From: GCA-2746795 sp964643965
GTDB lineage: Bacteria > Chloroflexota > Anaerolineae > Promineifilales > Promineifilaceae
Assembly (NCBI GenBank): GCA_964643965.1
Contig: CAZXVH010000004.1
Coordinates: 36,486-100,485, forward strand
Length of the DNA stretch: 64,000 bases
Direction: 5' to 3'
Shown here: positions 43,821 to 52,169 of the stretch, one piece after another
Layout: every line of letters starts with the position of its first letter
Position numbering within the stretch: position 1 is the first letter of the stretch
Notes under the pieces: model-generated
The model's database searches: none
Seen by the model: only the letters and a program-made list of their open reading frames with translations
Told to the model about the DNA's origin: nothing
Program-made: the position numbers and the translations under genes

Positions 43821-45251
43821 ATGAAAGTTCGTTTCCTGGTTGCCCCTTTCGTTTTATTGACTGCAATCCTGTTTTTAGCGGCGTGTGGTTTGGCGGAACC
43901 TGCGCCCACGCTGCCGCCGCCGCCCACGCTGGCAGCGGATGGCAAACCGCCCGCCATTGTGGTAGATGGGGGCACGGCCGTGGCTGACTCCTCACCCACG
44001 CCGTTGCAAACCACGCCTATGGAAACCCCGACCCTGGCGCCCACCGCCACCGCCACGGCGCTGCCCGACCCCGTTATCAACCCGGCGCAGATGCCCGCCA
44101 TCAGCCATGATTTATTGTTTGTGGGCCAGGGCAAGCTCAAACGGTGGCAGCGAGACGGGCAGGTCGTGACGCTGCTGTCTGGCGATGTGGTCGATTATTC
44201 GCTGAGCGCCGATGGGAAGCGGGCGATTGTGGCGCAGTTGGTGGCTGCCACGGAGATTTCTAACACGGTAACGGCCGTTACCGAGACCATCAAAACATTT
44301 GCCCTAAACGAGGTCAACCTGGAAACTGACGGCAGCGAAATGATGATACCGGCGGCCAACAGCCACCGCCCCCTGGCCTTTCAGCTTTCCCCGGATGGCA
44401 AACATCTGGCGTTTAGCGCCTTTGGTTTAGGGGAGCCAACTTCGTTGGTGTTGACGGAAAAACCAACGACTGGCTTGTATGTCATGGCTTTAGAGTCGGG
44501 GCTGCCGCCGGTAAAGGTGCGTGACTGCGCCGGGGTTTGCAGCGGTTTGGTGTGGCATCAGGACAACAACTTTTTTGTGTTTGGCGATGATGAGGGGCTG
44601 TTTTTATACAACCTGGCGGCCAAAGCGCCGGAGCGCCTTACCGGCGGAGAAAGGCAGCATTTTCAACCGCTTTCTTGGGCTAAAAACGGCCGTTGGCTCA
44701 TGCTGCTTTTTAGCGAAAACATCGAAGGCGCATCAACGGCGATTTTCGATGTGCCTACCAAACGGCTCATGGAAATCCCCCACACCTTTTTCTACGCCGG
44801 GCCTTATTACCCGCAGTTAACCTGGATGGCGGATGATCGCATTTTCCTGACGCGGCTGGAAGGCATTGATCGAGGGCCGGTATTGGGAGAGACGTACCGC
44901 GTCGTGCCTGAAGAGGGGCGTGTGCAGCTGGATGAACAAGTGGTATTAACGGCGGAAACGATGCAATCTTTAGCGCCGAAGCATTGGCAGAACGGCCGTT
45001 TCGGGTATGGTCTATACGCCGACGGCCGCCCAGAAAACGGCTTTTACCAGCGCATTGCTTTTAATGAACCGGCGGAGCGGCTCTTTGCCATGCCGCTGAT
45101 TGCGCCGGATGAAATCGTGTGGACGCCGGATGGTTCCGGGGCCATCATGACAGGTGGCGGGGGAATGGCTTACGGTGTGGTGGGGGGTGAACTGCTGGAT
45201 TTAGAAACGGCCGTTGGCTTGCGCGGACAGAACTTCACCTGGCTGCCCTGA
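43821..45251 (+). CDS. Lipoprotein with TolB/WD40-like beta-propeller region
   Basis: 476 residues. The signal peptide has the lipobox LFLAAC. A long Thr/Pro/Ala linker runs to about residue 95. The rest is beta-rich with propeller-like repeats: DYSLSADGKRAIVAQL, AFQLSPDGKHLAFSAF, LVWHQDNNFFVFGDD, LSWAKNGRWLMLLF, IVWTPDGSGAIM. It is probably a surface-anchored binding or scaffold protein, with no catalytic residues evident. Start ATG 43821. The gap after the Sec gene is 53 bp. Confidence 0.8.
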   Translation: MKVRFLVAPFVLLTAILFLAACGLAEPAPTLPPPPTLAADGKPPAIVVDGGTAVADSSPTPLQTTPMETPTLAPTATATALPDPVINPAQMPAISHDLLFVGQGKLKRWQRDGQVVTLLSGDVVDYSLSADGKRAIVAQLVAATEISNTVTAVTETIKTFALNEVNLETDGSEMMIPAANSHRPLAFQLSPDGKHLAFSAFGLGEPTSLVLTEKPTTGLYVMALESGLPPVKVRDCAGVCSGLVWHQDNNFFVFGDDEGLFLYNLAAKAPERLTGGERQHFQPLSWAKNGRWLMLLFSENIEGASTAIFDVPTKRLMEIPHTFFYAGPYYPQLTWMADDRIFLTRLEGIDRGPVLGETYRVVPEEGRVQLDEQVVLTAETMQSLAPKHWQNGRFGYGLYADGRPENGFYQRIAFNEPAERLFAMPLIAPDEIVWTPDGSGAIMTGGGGMAYGVVGGELLDLETAVGLRGQNFTWLP

Positions 45252-45304
45252 TCATGTTAAATGAATGAGTTGGGACATCTTCGCCACTTCCCTGTTCATT
45301 CTCC

Positions 45305-46537
45305 TCAGTTGAATGTTATAACCGGCGTAATCTCAAAATGAAGCCGCTGGTGAGCATCCCGCAATGCAGCTTCAACCTTGCCTGCCGTTTCTCCTCGGGC
45401 AAAAATGAAACCCAAGTAGCTCTCCCCTTCCGGCAGTGGCGTGACCATATTGTTTAGCGGCGCGGTGATCTCGACGCTTTCGATGAGGTCAACTGCTTTC
45501 GCTTCAGCTACGCCGCTAAAGCCTCTGAGCAAGCCCCCTTCGGGGATGGGGATCATCATGACGCCGCTGGCCCGGTTTTGGCGCTGCGTATCACCTAACC
45601 CCAGGCCGGCCGCCTGCCGCAAAATAAGTTCTTCCAATGAAACATCGACGCCAAAGCGCAATGTTTGGGAACACAGGCCGCCAATGGAGCGGCCGGCCAT
45701 CTCGACCAGCCAGGGGCCTTGTTCATTGACGCGCAGTTCGGCATGGATGGGGCCGGTGCGTAAGCCCAATGCCTGGGCAGCCTGAGCGGCCGCCGCCAGA
45801 ATCTCTTCTTGTACGGCAGCCGGCAGGCGGGAAGGTGTGACGTAGATGGTTTCTTCAAAGAAGGGGCCTTCCAGGGGGTCGGGTTTGTCGAAGAGGGCCA
45901 GCAGATGCAGTTTCCCGTTGTCCAACATGCCTTCCAGGGCTACTTCTACGCCAGGAATATAATCCTCAACCAGGAACGGCCGTTCCAGTTCTGGGCTGAG
46001 TTTAAGCAGGATGCGGCGCAGGCGGCCGATGGCAATGGTCAGCTCCTGGCTGTTATTGGCGCGAATGACGCCACGACTGCCGGAGAGCGCCAGCGGTTTG
46101 ACGACGCAGGGGAAGGTCACCTGGGCTGCAATTTCTTGAGGGTCATCGGTGAGCGTAAAACGGCGAAACTGGGGTACGCGCACACCGCCCGCTTGCAGCA
46201 TGGCGCGCATGATGTGCTTGTCGCGAGCAGCTAAAGCGGCGGCCGGATCGTTGTGGGGCAGGTGGAGGGCGGCGGCGGCTTTGGCGGCCAGCAAGGTTCC
46301 GCTGTCATCGACGGCGAGGATGGCGTTGAGGGGGTGGGTTTGGGCGTAGTCGGTGATGGCGGCAACGGCCGTTTCCACATCCTCATAATCTAGCGCCAGG
46401 GTAGCCCCTGTCTGTTCAGCGAGGGGGGCGGGGGTGTGAACGGCCGTTACCATTTCAATGCCCAACCGTTCCCCCGCCGCTAAAAACGGTTCGGCGCGGT
46501 AGGTGTGGGCGGTGAGGAGAAGCAGGATTCGTGACAT
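45305..46537 (-). CDS. ATP-grasp ligase
   Basis: 410 residues. The ATP-grasp fold is seen in FPCVVKPLALSGSRGVIRA, RPFLVEDYIPGVEVALEGML, IHAELRVNEQGPWLVEMAGR and IGGLCSQTL. The arrangement matches ATP-dependent carboxylate-amine ligases such as dipeptide ligases or carnosine-synthase-like enzymes. The substrates are not predictable. The next gene on this strand (PPK2) lies upstream, 26 bp away, so the two may be co-transcribed. Confidence 0.85.
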   Translation of the reverse strand: MSRILLLLTAHTYRAEPFLAAGERLGIEMVTAVHTPAPLAEQTGATLALDYEDVETAVAAITDYAQTHPLNAILAVDDSGTLLAAKAAAALHLPHNDPAAALAARDKHIMRAMLQAGGVRVPQFRRFTLTDDPQEIAAQVTFPCVVKPLALSGSRGVIRANNSQELTIAIGRLRRILLKLSPELERPFLVEDYIPGVEVALEGMLDNGKLHLLALFDKPDPLEGPFFEETIYVTPSRLPAAVQEEILAAAAQAAQALGLRTGPIHAELRVNEQGPWLVEMAGRSIGGLCSQTLRFGVDVSLEELILRQAAGLGLGDTQRQNRASGVMMIPIPEGGLLRGFSGVAEAKAVDLIESVEITAPLNNMVTPLPEGESYLGFIFARGETAGKVEAALRDAHQRLHFEITPVITFN

Positions 46538-46563
46538 AGTTTGTGAGGCGGAGAGCGCCGGTT

Positions 46564-47433
46564 TTACGCTGCTTCATTCATCAACGCTTCCCGCGCCTGG
46601 GCCAATTTCACTTTTTGGGCATCATCTATGGTGGGGAAGGCGAGGTCGAGCGATTTGAGCTTATGGACGATGATGTCGGCGATGGCGCTGCGGCTGAACC
46701 ATTTATGGTCGGCGGGGATGATGTGCCAGGGCGCCCATTCCGTGCTGGTATGGTTGAAACAATCTTCATAGACGGCCTTATAAGCATCCCAATAGCCCCG
46801 TTCTTTAATATCACCCAGAGAGAACTTCCAGTTTTTTTCGGGGGTGTCCAGCCGCGCCAGGAAACGTTCTTTTTGCTCTTCTTTGGAGAGGTGCAAGAAA
46901 AACTTGAGGATGATGATGCCGTTCCGCGCCAAATATTTCTCGAAGTTATTGATGTCTTCAAAGCGGTTTCGCCATATAGCTGGCCCTTTGCAGGATGCTG
47001 GCAGCTTTTGCGCTTCCAGAATGGTGGGATGCACCCGGGCGATGAGGACTTCTTCATAATAGGAGCGGTTGAAAATGCCGATGCGCCCCCGTTCTGGCAG
47101 CCGTTTCAGGCAGCGCCACAGAAAATCATGATCCAGTTCTTCGGCAGAAGGTTGTTTGAAGCTGAAGACCTGGCAGCCCTGCGGATTGACGCCGGACATG
47201 ACATGTTTAATGGCCCCGTCTTTGCCGGCGGCGTCTGGCGCTTGCAGCACAATGAGCAGCGCATATTCATCCTGCGCATAGAACTTTTCTTGCAGCGCTT
47301 GAAGGTGTCGGATGTCTTCTTTTAACTTTTCAACGGCGTCTTTTTTCTTTTTAAAGTTGCCAGTGTAGGTGGTGTCATAGTCAGCTAGTTTGATCTTTTT
47401 TCCAGGGGGGGCGATTAACTTTGTGTGGTCCAT
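46564..47433 (-). CDS. ppk2: Polyphosphate kinase 2 family protein
   Basis: 289 residues. Moves phosphate between polyphosphate and nucleotides. Walker A is LQAPDAAGKDGAIKH (near 63-77), with VNPQGCQVFSFKQPS, Walker B GIFNRSYYEEVL, and the lid region ADHKWFSRSAIADIIVHKL. The SFKQPSAEELDHDFLWR motif suits class I or III PPK2; AMP, ADP or either could be the acceptor. Start ATG 47433 (MDHTKLIAPPG) with AGGAGA upstream; 59 upstream in-frame residues are not used. Confidence 0.93.
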   Translation of the reverse strand: MDHTKLIAPPGKKIKLADYDTTYTGNFKKKKDAVEKLKEDIRHLQALQEKFYAQDEYALLIVLQAPDAAGKDGAIKHVMSGVNPQGCQVFSFKQPSAEELDHDFLWRCLKRLPERGRIGIFNRSYYEEVLIARVHPTILEAQKLPASCKGPAIWRNRFEDINNFEKYLARNGIIILKFFLHLSKEEQKERFLARLDTPEKNWKFSLGDIKERGYWDAYKAVYEDCFNHTSTEWAPWHIIPADHKWFSRSAIADIIVHKLKSLDLAFPTIDDAQKVKLAQAREALMNEAA

Positions 47434-47592
47434 GAGGTCTCCTAATTGACGATTACTACGGGTGCGCGCCCTGCTCTGCGTCAACAAAATCTGCGCCCAC
47501 TCATTACTACCATTATCTTGACAAGTAGCGATACAGTCAATAAGCTTGGAGTTATCAGTGGATATCCCCCCTGGAAAAGGTAAAAAAATGGT

Positions 47593-48522
47593 ATGAGTGA
47601 AATGAAACAATCTTCAACCCTCTATAAAAATGGCTTTAATGAGGCGGTTGAGGCCACCACCGTCTCTGGAGAACTTGATCAGGAGGGCGGCCCTACTATT
47701 ATCGAAGCGGAACCGGTGACGGTAACTGTGACGGATGTGGCGCCGGACACCGCAGAAATGTTTGATGAAGCTATTACCCCGGCAGTCAGCGCCCCGGCTG
47801 ATGGGCTGATGGATGAGGAAACGGCCGTTTCCATCACAGCTGATCCTGAATTCGATAAGATTCAAGCCATCACCCGTTTTTTAGTCGGCGGAGTATTGGA
47901 AGGCGCGGATGAATTTACCAAACGGCTGGAATTATGGGAAGCGTATTTACGCGAAGAACTGCCGGTCGTTCCTTTGGATTTATCTGAGACGTCTGAACGA
48001 GATCTGCTGCGGTATGGGTTAGTGGGGTTTATCTTTGAAAGTGAAGATACCGGACGCGCTCTCTTGAAGAAATTATTGAAAGTACCAGGCGGCGTAGCGA
48101 GAACGGCCGTTCGTCCCACAAAATCCGTCGCCAACAGCCGCTTCACCCGCCCCATTCGCCATCGTCTCGACCGGATGGCTGACCGGGGCGGAAACCAGAT
48201 AATGCGTTGGATAGAGCGCGGATACGCTGAAGAACCGTTAAGCCGCAATTTAGCGCGTTTAGGTGTGGCCGAAATTACAGATGAATACATCGATTTGCTG
48301 GCGCAAAATGAAGAATTAAAAGAATTGGTGCAAGAACAGAGCATAGGCCTGGCTGGTGAAGCTGTGGGTCAGGTGCGTGAACGCTCCTTTTCCGCCGACA
48401 CCTTGATAGAACGCATCGCCCGCGCCGTCACCCGTCGCAGTCCGCGCCTGGAGCCACCCCTGGCTGACTTATCTGAATTTCATGGCGGAAAGAGATTTTT
48501 TGAGGGGGACGATACCGGATGA
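47593..48522 (+). CDS. Unrecognised protein, first of a membrane/lipid operon
   Basis: 309 residues. An acidic, probably disordered N-terminus (about 1-90) is followed by a helical soluble domain (FDKIQAITRFLVGGVLEGAD, DLLRYGLVGFIFESEDTGRA) and a basic stretch (RFTRPIRHRLDRMADRGG). I do not recognise a family. Its last codon overlaps the next start (ATGA), so it is coupled to the RDD protein. It is transcribed away from PPK2. Confidence 0.75.
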   Translation: MSEMKQSSTLYKNGFNEAVEATTVSGELDQEGGPTIIEAEPVTVTVTDVAPDTAEMFDEAITPAVSAPADGLMDEETAVSITADPEFDKIQAITRFLVGGVLEGADEFTKRLELWEAYLREELPVVPLDLSETSERDLLRYGLVGFIFESEDTGRALLKKLLKVPGGVARTAVRPTKSVANSRFTRPIRHRLDRMADRGGNQIMRWIERGYAEEPLSRNLARLGVAEITDEYIDLLAQNEELKELVQEQSIGLAGEAVGQVRERSFSADTLIERIARAVTRRSPRLEPPLADLSEFHGGKRFFEGDDTG

Positions 48523-49184
48523 CGCTCAACCTGGGACGTAAGAAAAAAGTAGAACCGCCTACATTCAAAGGACATTATGCTGGTTTTGTCACTCGTCTGG
48601 TCGCTTTTGTTATCGACATTTTGATTGTCTCTATCTTTATAGCCGTTATGCTGGGCACGATTACCCTGATTCTCAGCTTCTTCAATATTAATGTGGATTC
48701 AATTAAAGCCGGAACGCATGATCTCAACAAATTTGCGAATGGCGTAATTATATTTTTGACGAGCTTTGCCTTCACCTTTTTAGTCAGCATGGTGTATACC
48801 ATGTTTTTTTGGATGTTTGCCGGAAAAACGATTGGCAAAGCGGTGATGGGGGTGCGCGTCATTGGCCCAAAAGGGGCCAGGATGACGCTTGGCAGATCGT
48901 TTAAACGTTATATTGGCTATTGGATTTCCGCAATTCCCCTGTTTATGGGCTACTTTTGGGTGTTGGTGAATGATCGTCGGCATGGCTGGCATGATATGTT
49001 AGCTGGCACCAGCGTCATTTATGATCATGATGCGCAATATGCAGAAGGGAGTCTGGGGCGTTTGGCGCTGTATGCGCCCAAGGTTGAAGCTAAAATGAAG
49101 CAAAAAGCAGTGGCAGAGGCCGATCCTCAAACTGCTTTGCCCAGTGGTCAGCAGGACGAACAAAAAGAGGGTTTTGAGGAGTAG
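48519..49184 (+). CDS. RDD family membrane protein
   Basis: 221 residues. YAGFVTRLVAFVIDILIV carries the R-D pair of RDD proteins; two more hydrophobic segments follow, with the conserved GKTIGKAVMGVRVI and DRRHGWHDMLAGT. A charged tail ends in Glu/Lys. The function is unknown; some members are ion antiporters or partners in membrane complexes. It overlaps the gene before by 4 bp and precedes WS/DGAT by 6 bp. Confidence 0.9.
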   Translation: MTLNLGRKKKVEPPTFKGHYAGFVTRLVAFVIDILIVSIFIAVMLGTITLILSFFNINVDSIKAGTHDLNKFANGVIIFLTSFAFTFLVSMVYTMFFWMFAGKTIGKAVMGVRVIGPKGARMTLGRSFKRYIGYWISAIPLFMGYFWVLVNDRRHGWHDMLAGTSVIYDHDAQYAEGSLGRLALYAPKVEAKMKQKAVAEADPQTALPSGQQDEQKEGFEE

Positions 49185-49190
49185 CTATTC

Positions 49191-50588
49191 GTGCCAGAAT
49201 CGTATGAACCCCTATCCAGCTTAGACGCCGCCATTTTAGGTATTGAAGACAAAACGAACTTAATGATGGCGTCTGGGGTGTTGACGTTTGCCAGGCCCCT
49301 GGATATCGATAGGCTGAAAGTTGTCCTCAAACAACGATGGCTTACTCAGCGGCGTTTGCGCCAGCGTGTTGTGCAAGCCAATCTGCCGATGGCGTGGCCT
49401 TACTGGGAAGAGGACCCAAATTTCAACCTTAATGCGCATGTTCATCGGCTGGCGCTCCCGGCGCCGGGAGACCGGGCCATGTTACAAGCATTTGCCAGCG
49501 ATCTGGTGAGTACGCCGTTGGATTTTTCAAAGCCGCTGTGGCAGATTCATGTGATTGAGAATTATGGCGAGGGAGGGGCGCTGCTTTATCGTATTCATCA
49601 TGTGGTGGGGGATGGTTCAGCCTTGTCTGCTTTGCTCATGTCGGCGCCGGGCACTGCGGCAAGCTCAGCGCCGGGCACTGCGGCAAGCGCGACGACGGCC
49701 GTTTTGACCAGCGCCGGCGACATACCACAAATTGCGAAACAGGCGGTTATGGCGGCGATGCTGGGCCGTCGCCTGGCCAAGAAGCTTGTCATAGCTGGGC
49801 TAGACATCCTCAGCGACCCAGATAAAGCGGACGATTATGTCAATAAAGGGGTGGCCTATACCCACTCTTCATTGCAGCTTGCCCTCAAAGTTTTGGAACC
49901 GGAGACGGTGTTTCCTAACAAATTAGGGGTGAGTAAACAGGTGGCCTGGTCACGGCCGTTTTCTATCACAGAAATCGATGGCCTGCGGGCAGCGTTGGGT
50001 GGCACGCTCCACGACATGATGGTTACGGTTATCATCGGTGGAGTGCGCCGGTATATGGTGGCCCATGATAAACCGGTCAACGCCGCCCGTTTTCGCGCCG
50101 CCATTCCGGTAAACTTGCGCGGAAATAGCGGCAACGTCAATTTAGGCCATAAGTTTGGCCTCGTTTTCCTTTCTGTCCCCCTGGCTATGGCAGATCCGCG
50201 AGAACGGCTGGCAGAAGTGCGGGCGCGTATGGATTTGCTTAAACAGTCTCCAGATGCTCAAACCGTTTATAATTTGGTGAGCGCCTTTAGTTTTATTCCA
50301 TCGGTGATGCAAAATGCAGTGGCGAAGCAGGTGGGCGTATTGGCTTCGGCCGTGATCACCAATGTTGCTGGTCCCACAGAAGCGCGTTATTTCGCCGGGC
50401 AAAAAATTGAAGAGAGCATGTTTTGGGCGCCACAATCTGCCCGGGTTGGTTTAGGCATTACCATTTTTAGCCTTGCGAATGATGTCTATGTGGGCATCAA
50501 TGCGGATAGAAACGTGCTGCCAGATCCAGAGATGTTTGTGCAGGCTGTGACAGAGGAGTTTAGGGAAATGAGGGCGGTTATGAAGTAA
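49191..50588 (+). CDS. Wax ester synthase / diacylglycerol acyltransferase (WS/DGAT) family
   Basis: 465 residues. The catalytic HHxxxDG is HHVVGDG near residues 136-142. LSSLDAAILGIEDKTNLMM at the N-terminus and NVAGPTE, YFAGQKIEE at the C-terminus fit the family, which makes wax esters or triacylglycerols from acyl-CoA. Residues about 153-167 are an SAPGTAAS repeat from a DNA repeat (49644-49688), probably a loop. The start is GTG 49191 with GAGGAG upstream. It shares a transcript with the RDD gene. Confidence 0.92.
   Translation: MPESYEPLSSLDAAILGIEDKTNLMMASGVLTFARPLDIDRLKVVLKQRWLTQRRLRQRVVQANLPMAWPYWEEDPNFNLNAHVHRLALPAPGDRAMLQAFASDLVSTPLDFSKPLWQIHVIENYGEGGALLYRIHHVVGDGSALSALLMSAPGTAASSAPGTAASATTAVLTSAGDIPQIAKQAVMAAMLGRRLAKKLVIAGLDILSDPDKADDYVNKGVAYTHSSLQLALKVLEPETVFPNKLGVSKQVAWSRPFSITEIDGLRAALGGTLHDMMVTVIIGGVRRYMVAHDKPVNAARFRAAIPVNLRGNSGNVNLGHKFGLVFLSVPLAMADPRERLAEVRARMDLLKQSPDAQTVYNLVSAFSFIPSVMQNAVAKQVGVLASAVITNVAGPTEARYFAGQKIEESMFWAPQSARVGLGITIFSLANDVYVGINADRNVLPDPEMFVQAVTEEFREMRAVMK
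49644..49688 (+). repeat. In-frame 24-bp repeat inside WS/DGAT
   Basis: Two copies of a GCGCCGGGCA-CTGCGGCAAGCTCA-type unit, in 24-bp steps, encoding SAPGTAAS. CTGCGGCAAGCTCA is a variant of the dispersed CTTCGACAAGCTCAG family, so a repeat has entered the gene without breaking its frame. Confidence 0.75.
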
Positions 50589-50660
50589 GGGTTATGGAAG
50601 GGAGCGCCTGGGTTTTTTTAATCGTTACGCTTTAATCATCAATCAACAGGAGACACGTAC

Positions 50661-51590
50661 ATGAAACGAATTGTGGGTGGCATTATGTTTGTGGTGGGCA
50701 TCATGGGGGTGATCCTGGCCGGGCTGGGTTTTTATTTTGGTCGGGATGTTATCGACCAGATCGGCAATGGGCTGAACAGCGGTCTGGTTTTGGCGCTGGA
50801 TAGTTTGGATACGATTCAAGATACGGTGGCTTTGACAAAAACGGCCGTTACCGAAGCCGGCAGTACCATTGAAACAGTCGAAAAAACAATTGGAGATTTG
50901 AGCAAAACCATTGGCGATACCGGCCCGCTCGTTGACCAAATGTCGGTCGTTGTCACGCAAGAAGTACCCAACAGCGTGGAAGCGATTCAGGCGTCTCTGA
51001 TTCCTACCGCCGAAGTCGCCCGGCAAATTGAAAGCGCCTTATTCGCCTTGAGTGACTTTTCACTCGACAGAAGCTTTTTGGGCGTGGAGTTGCAGTTTGA
51101 TTTAGGCATTGATTATGAACCACAAGAGCCGCTCGACGAGTCGCTGCTGGCAATTAGCGACAGCCTGGACGGCGTGGCCGGGGAACTGCGTCAATTAGAG
51201 CCTTCCCTCACCACAAACTCGGAAAACGTGGCGCTCATGAGTGAGAATGTAGCGCTCATTGCCAAAGACATCGCTTCCATCAACGCCGTCGTCGCCGATA
51301 TTAACCCGCTGTTGGATCAATATGGCGCGACCTTTACGCAGCTTGAAGATGCCATTTTGCAAGTGCAGGCAAACCTGGATACTTACCTGCAATTTGCTAA
51401 AATTGTTTTAACTGTTTTAATGTTGTGGCTGGCGGTGCTCAATTCAGCCTCTTTGGTTTTGGGTTATGAAATGGTCACAGGCCAGTTGGATAAGGAACTC
51501 GTGGTCTACGTGCATGATGAGACGGATAAATATGCCCGCAGCCGCCACGATGAGTCTCCCCAAAAGGAGAAGGAGGAAGACGAGAAGTGA
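50661..51590 (+). CDS. Membrane protein with long helical/coiled-coil extracytoplasmic segment
   Basis: 309 residues. A first membrane helix (IVGGIMFVVGIMGVILAGLG) is followed by about 210 residues of hydrophilic helix with heptad-like patterns (DTIQDTVALTKTAVTEAGST, VALMSENVALIAKDIASINA), then a second helix (ILTVLMLWLAVLNSASLVLG) and a charged cytoplasmic tail. The family is unrecognised. Its stop overlaps the holin-like start (GTGA). It could be a scaffold for the lipid operon. Confidence 0.75.
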   Translation: MKRIVGGIMFVVGIMGVILAGLGFYFGRDVIDQIGNGLNSGLVLALDSLDTIQDTVALTKTAVTEAGSTIETVEKTIGDLSKTIGDTGPLVDQMSVVVTQEVPNSVEAIQASLIPTAEVARQIESALFALSDFSLDRSFLGVELQFDLGIDYEPQEPLDESLLAISDSLDGVAGELRQLEPSLTTNSENVALMSENVALIAKDIASINAVVADINPLLDQYGATFTQLEDAILQVQANLDTYLQFAKIVLTVLMLWLAVLNSASLVLGYEMVTGQLDKELVVYVHDETDKYARSRHDESPQKEKEEDEK

Positions 51591-51958
51591 GATTATTAAT
51601 TCGTTGGGTTGTGATCGCTTTTTCATTGTGGGTGGCGGTGCTGCTGGTGCCGGGTCTGGAAAAGGACGGCAATTTGCTGACCTGGTTTTGGGTGGCGGCC
51701 ATTTTTGGCCTGGTAAACGCCATTATCCGGCCGATTGTGCTGCTGTTGAGCTGCCCGCTAGTGGTGTTGACGTTGGGCTTGTTTGTGCTGATTGTGAATT
51801 GGATCATGTTGGCCCTGACCATTTGGATTTCGTCGGATGTGTTTGACCTGGGTTTCACCTCCACCGGTTTCTGGGCCACATTCTTTGGCGCCATTGTGAT
51901 CAGCATTGTCAGTGCGCTGCTCAGTATTTTCCTGAAAGATAATAATGAGAAAGGGTGA
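51587..51958 (+). CDS. Small four-helix membrane protein, phage holin family IV-like
   Basis: 123 residues with four hydrophobic segments. The pattern LVPGLEKDG, NAIIRPIVLLLSCPLVVLTL, LGFVL-like segments and a GFTSTGFWATFFGAIVISIV ending is typical of the 'mycobacterial 4TM phage holin' family, which is found widely in chromosomes without any phage. The start is GTG 51587, overlapping the previous stop. It is not evidence of a prophage. Confidence 0.85.
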   Translation: MRLLIRWVVIAFSLWVAVLLVPGLEKDGNLLTWFWVAAIFGLVNAIIRPIVLLLSCPLVVLTLGLFVLIVNWIMLALTIWISSDVFDLGFTSTGFWATFFGAIVISIVSALLSIFLKDNNEKG

Positions 51959-52053
51959 TAAGCGGCAAGCCGTCAAATATTTATGACAAAGAGACAAAGG
52001 GTGAAAGAGACAAAGAAAACCCCTTGTCCCTCTGTATCTTTGTATGAGGTTTT

Positions 52054-52082
52054 AAACGGCCGTTTCCCACAAACGGCCGTTT
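52054..52082 (+). terminator. Terminator formed by two AACGGCCGTT copies
   Basis: A 12-bp stem (52054-52065 with 52071-52082, CCCAC loop) followed by a T-run. It ends the membrane/lipid operon. It lies next to a CAAAGAGACAAAGG-type repeat (51984-52047). Confidence 0.88.
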
Positions 52083-52169
52083 TTTTATAAGCCCTTCATG
52101 AATGCCCGCGACCAGAACCAAAATTCCGCGTAGCATACGGTGATATCAGCACGTAAAAAGGATGGAAGT

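Noticed and set aside
51587..51958. Holin-like gene as evidence of a prophage
   Set aside because: This holin family is common in chromosomes without phage genes, and no structural or integration genes are nearby.
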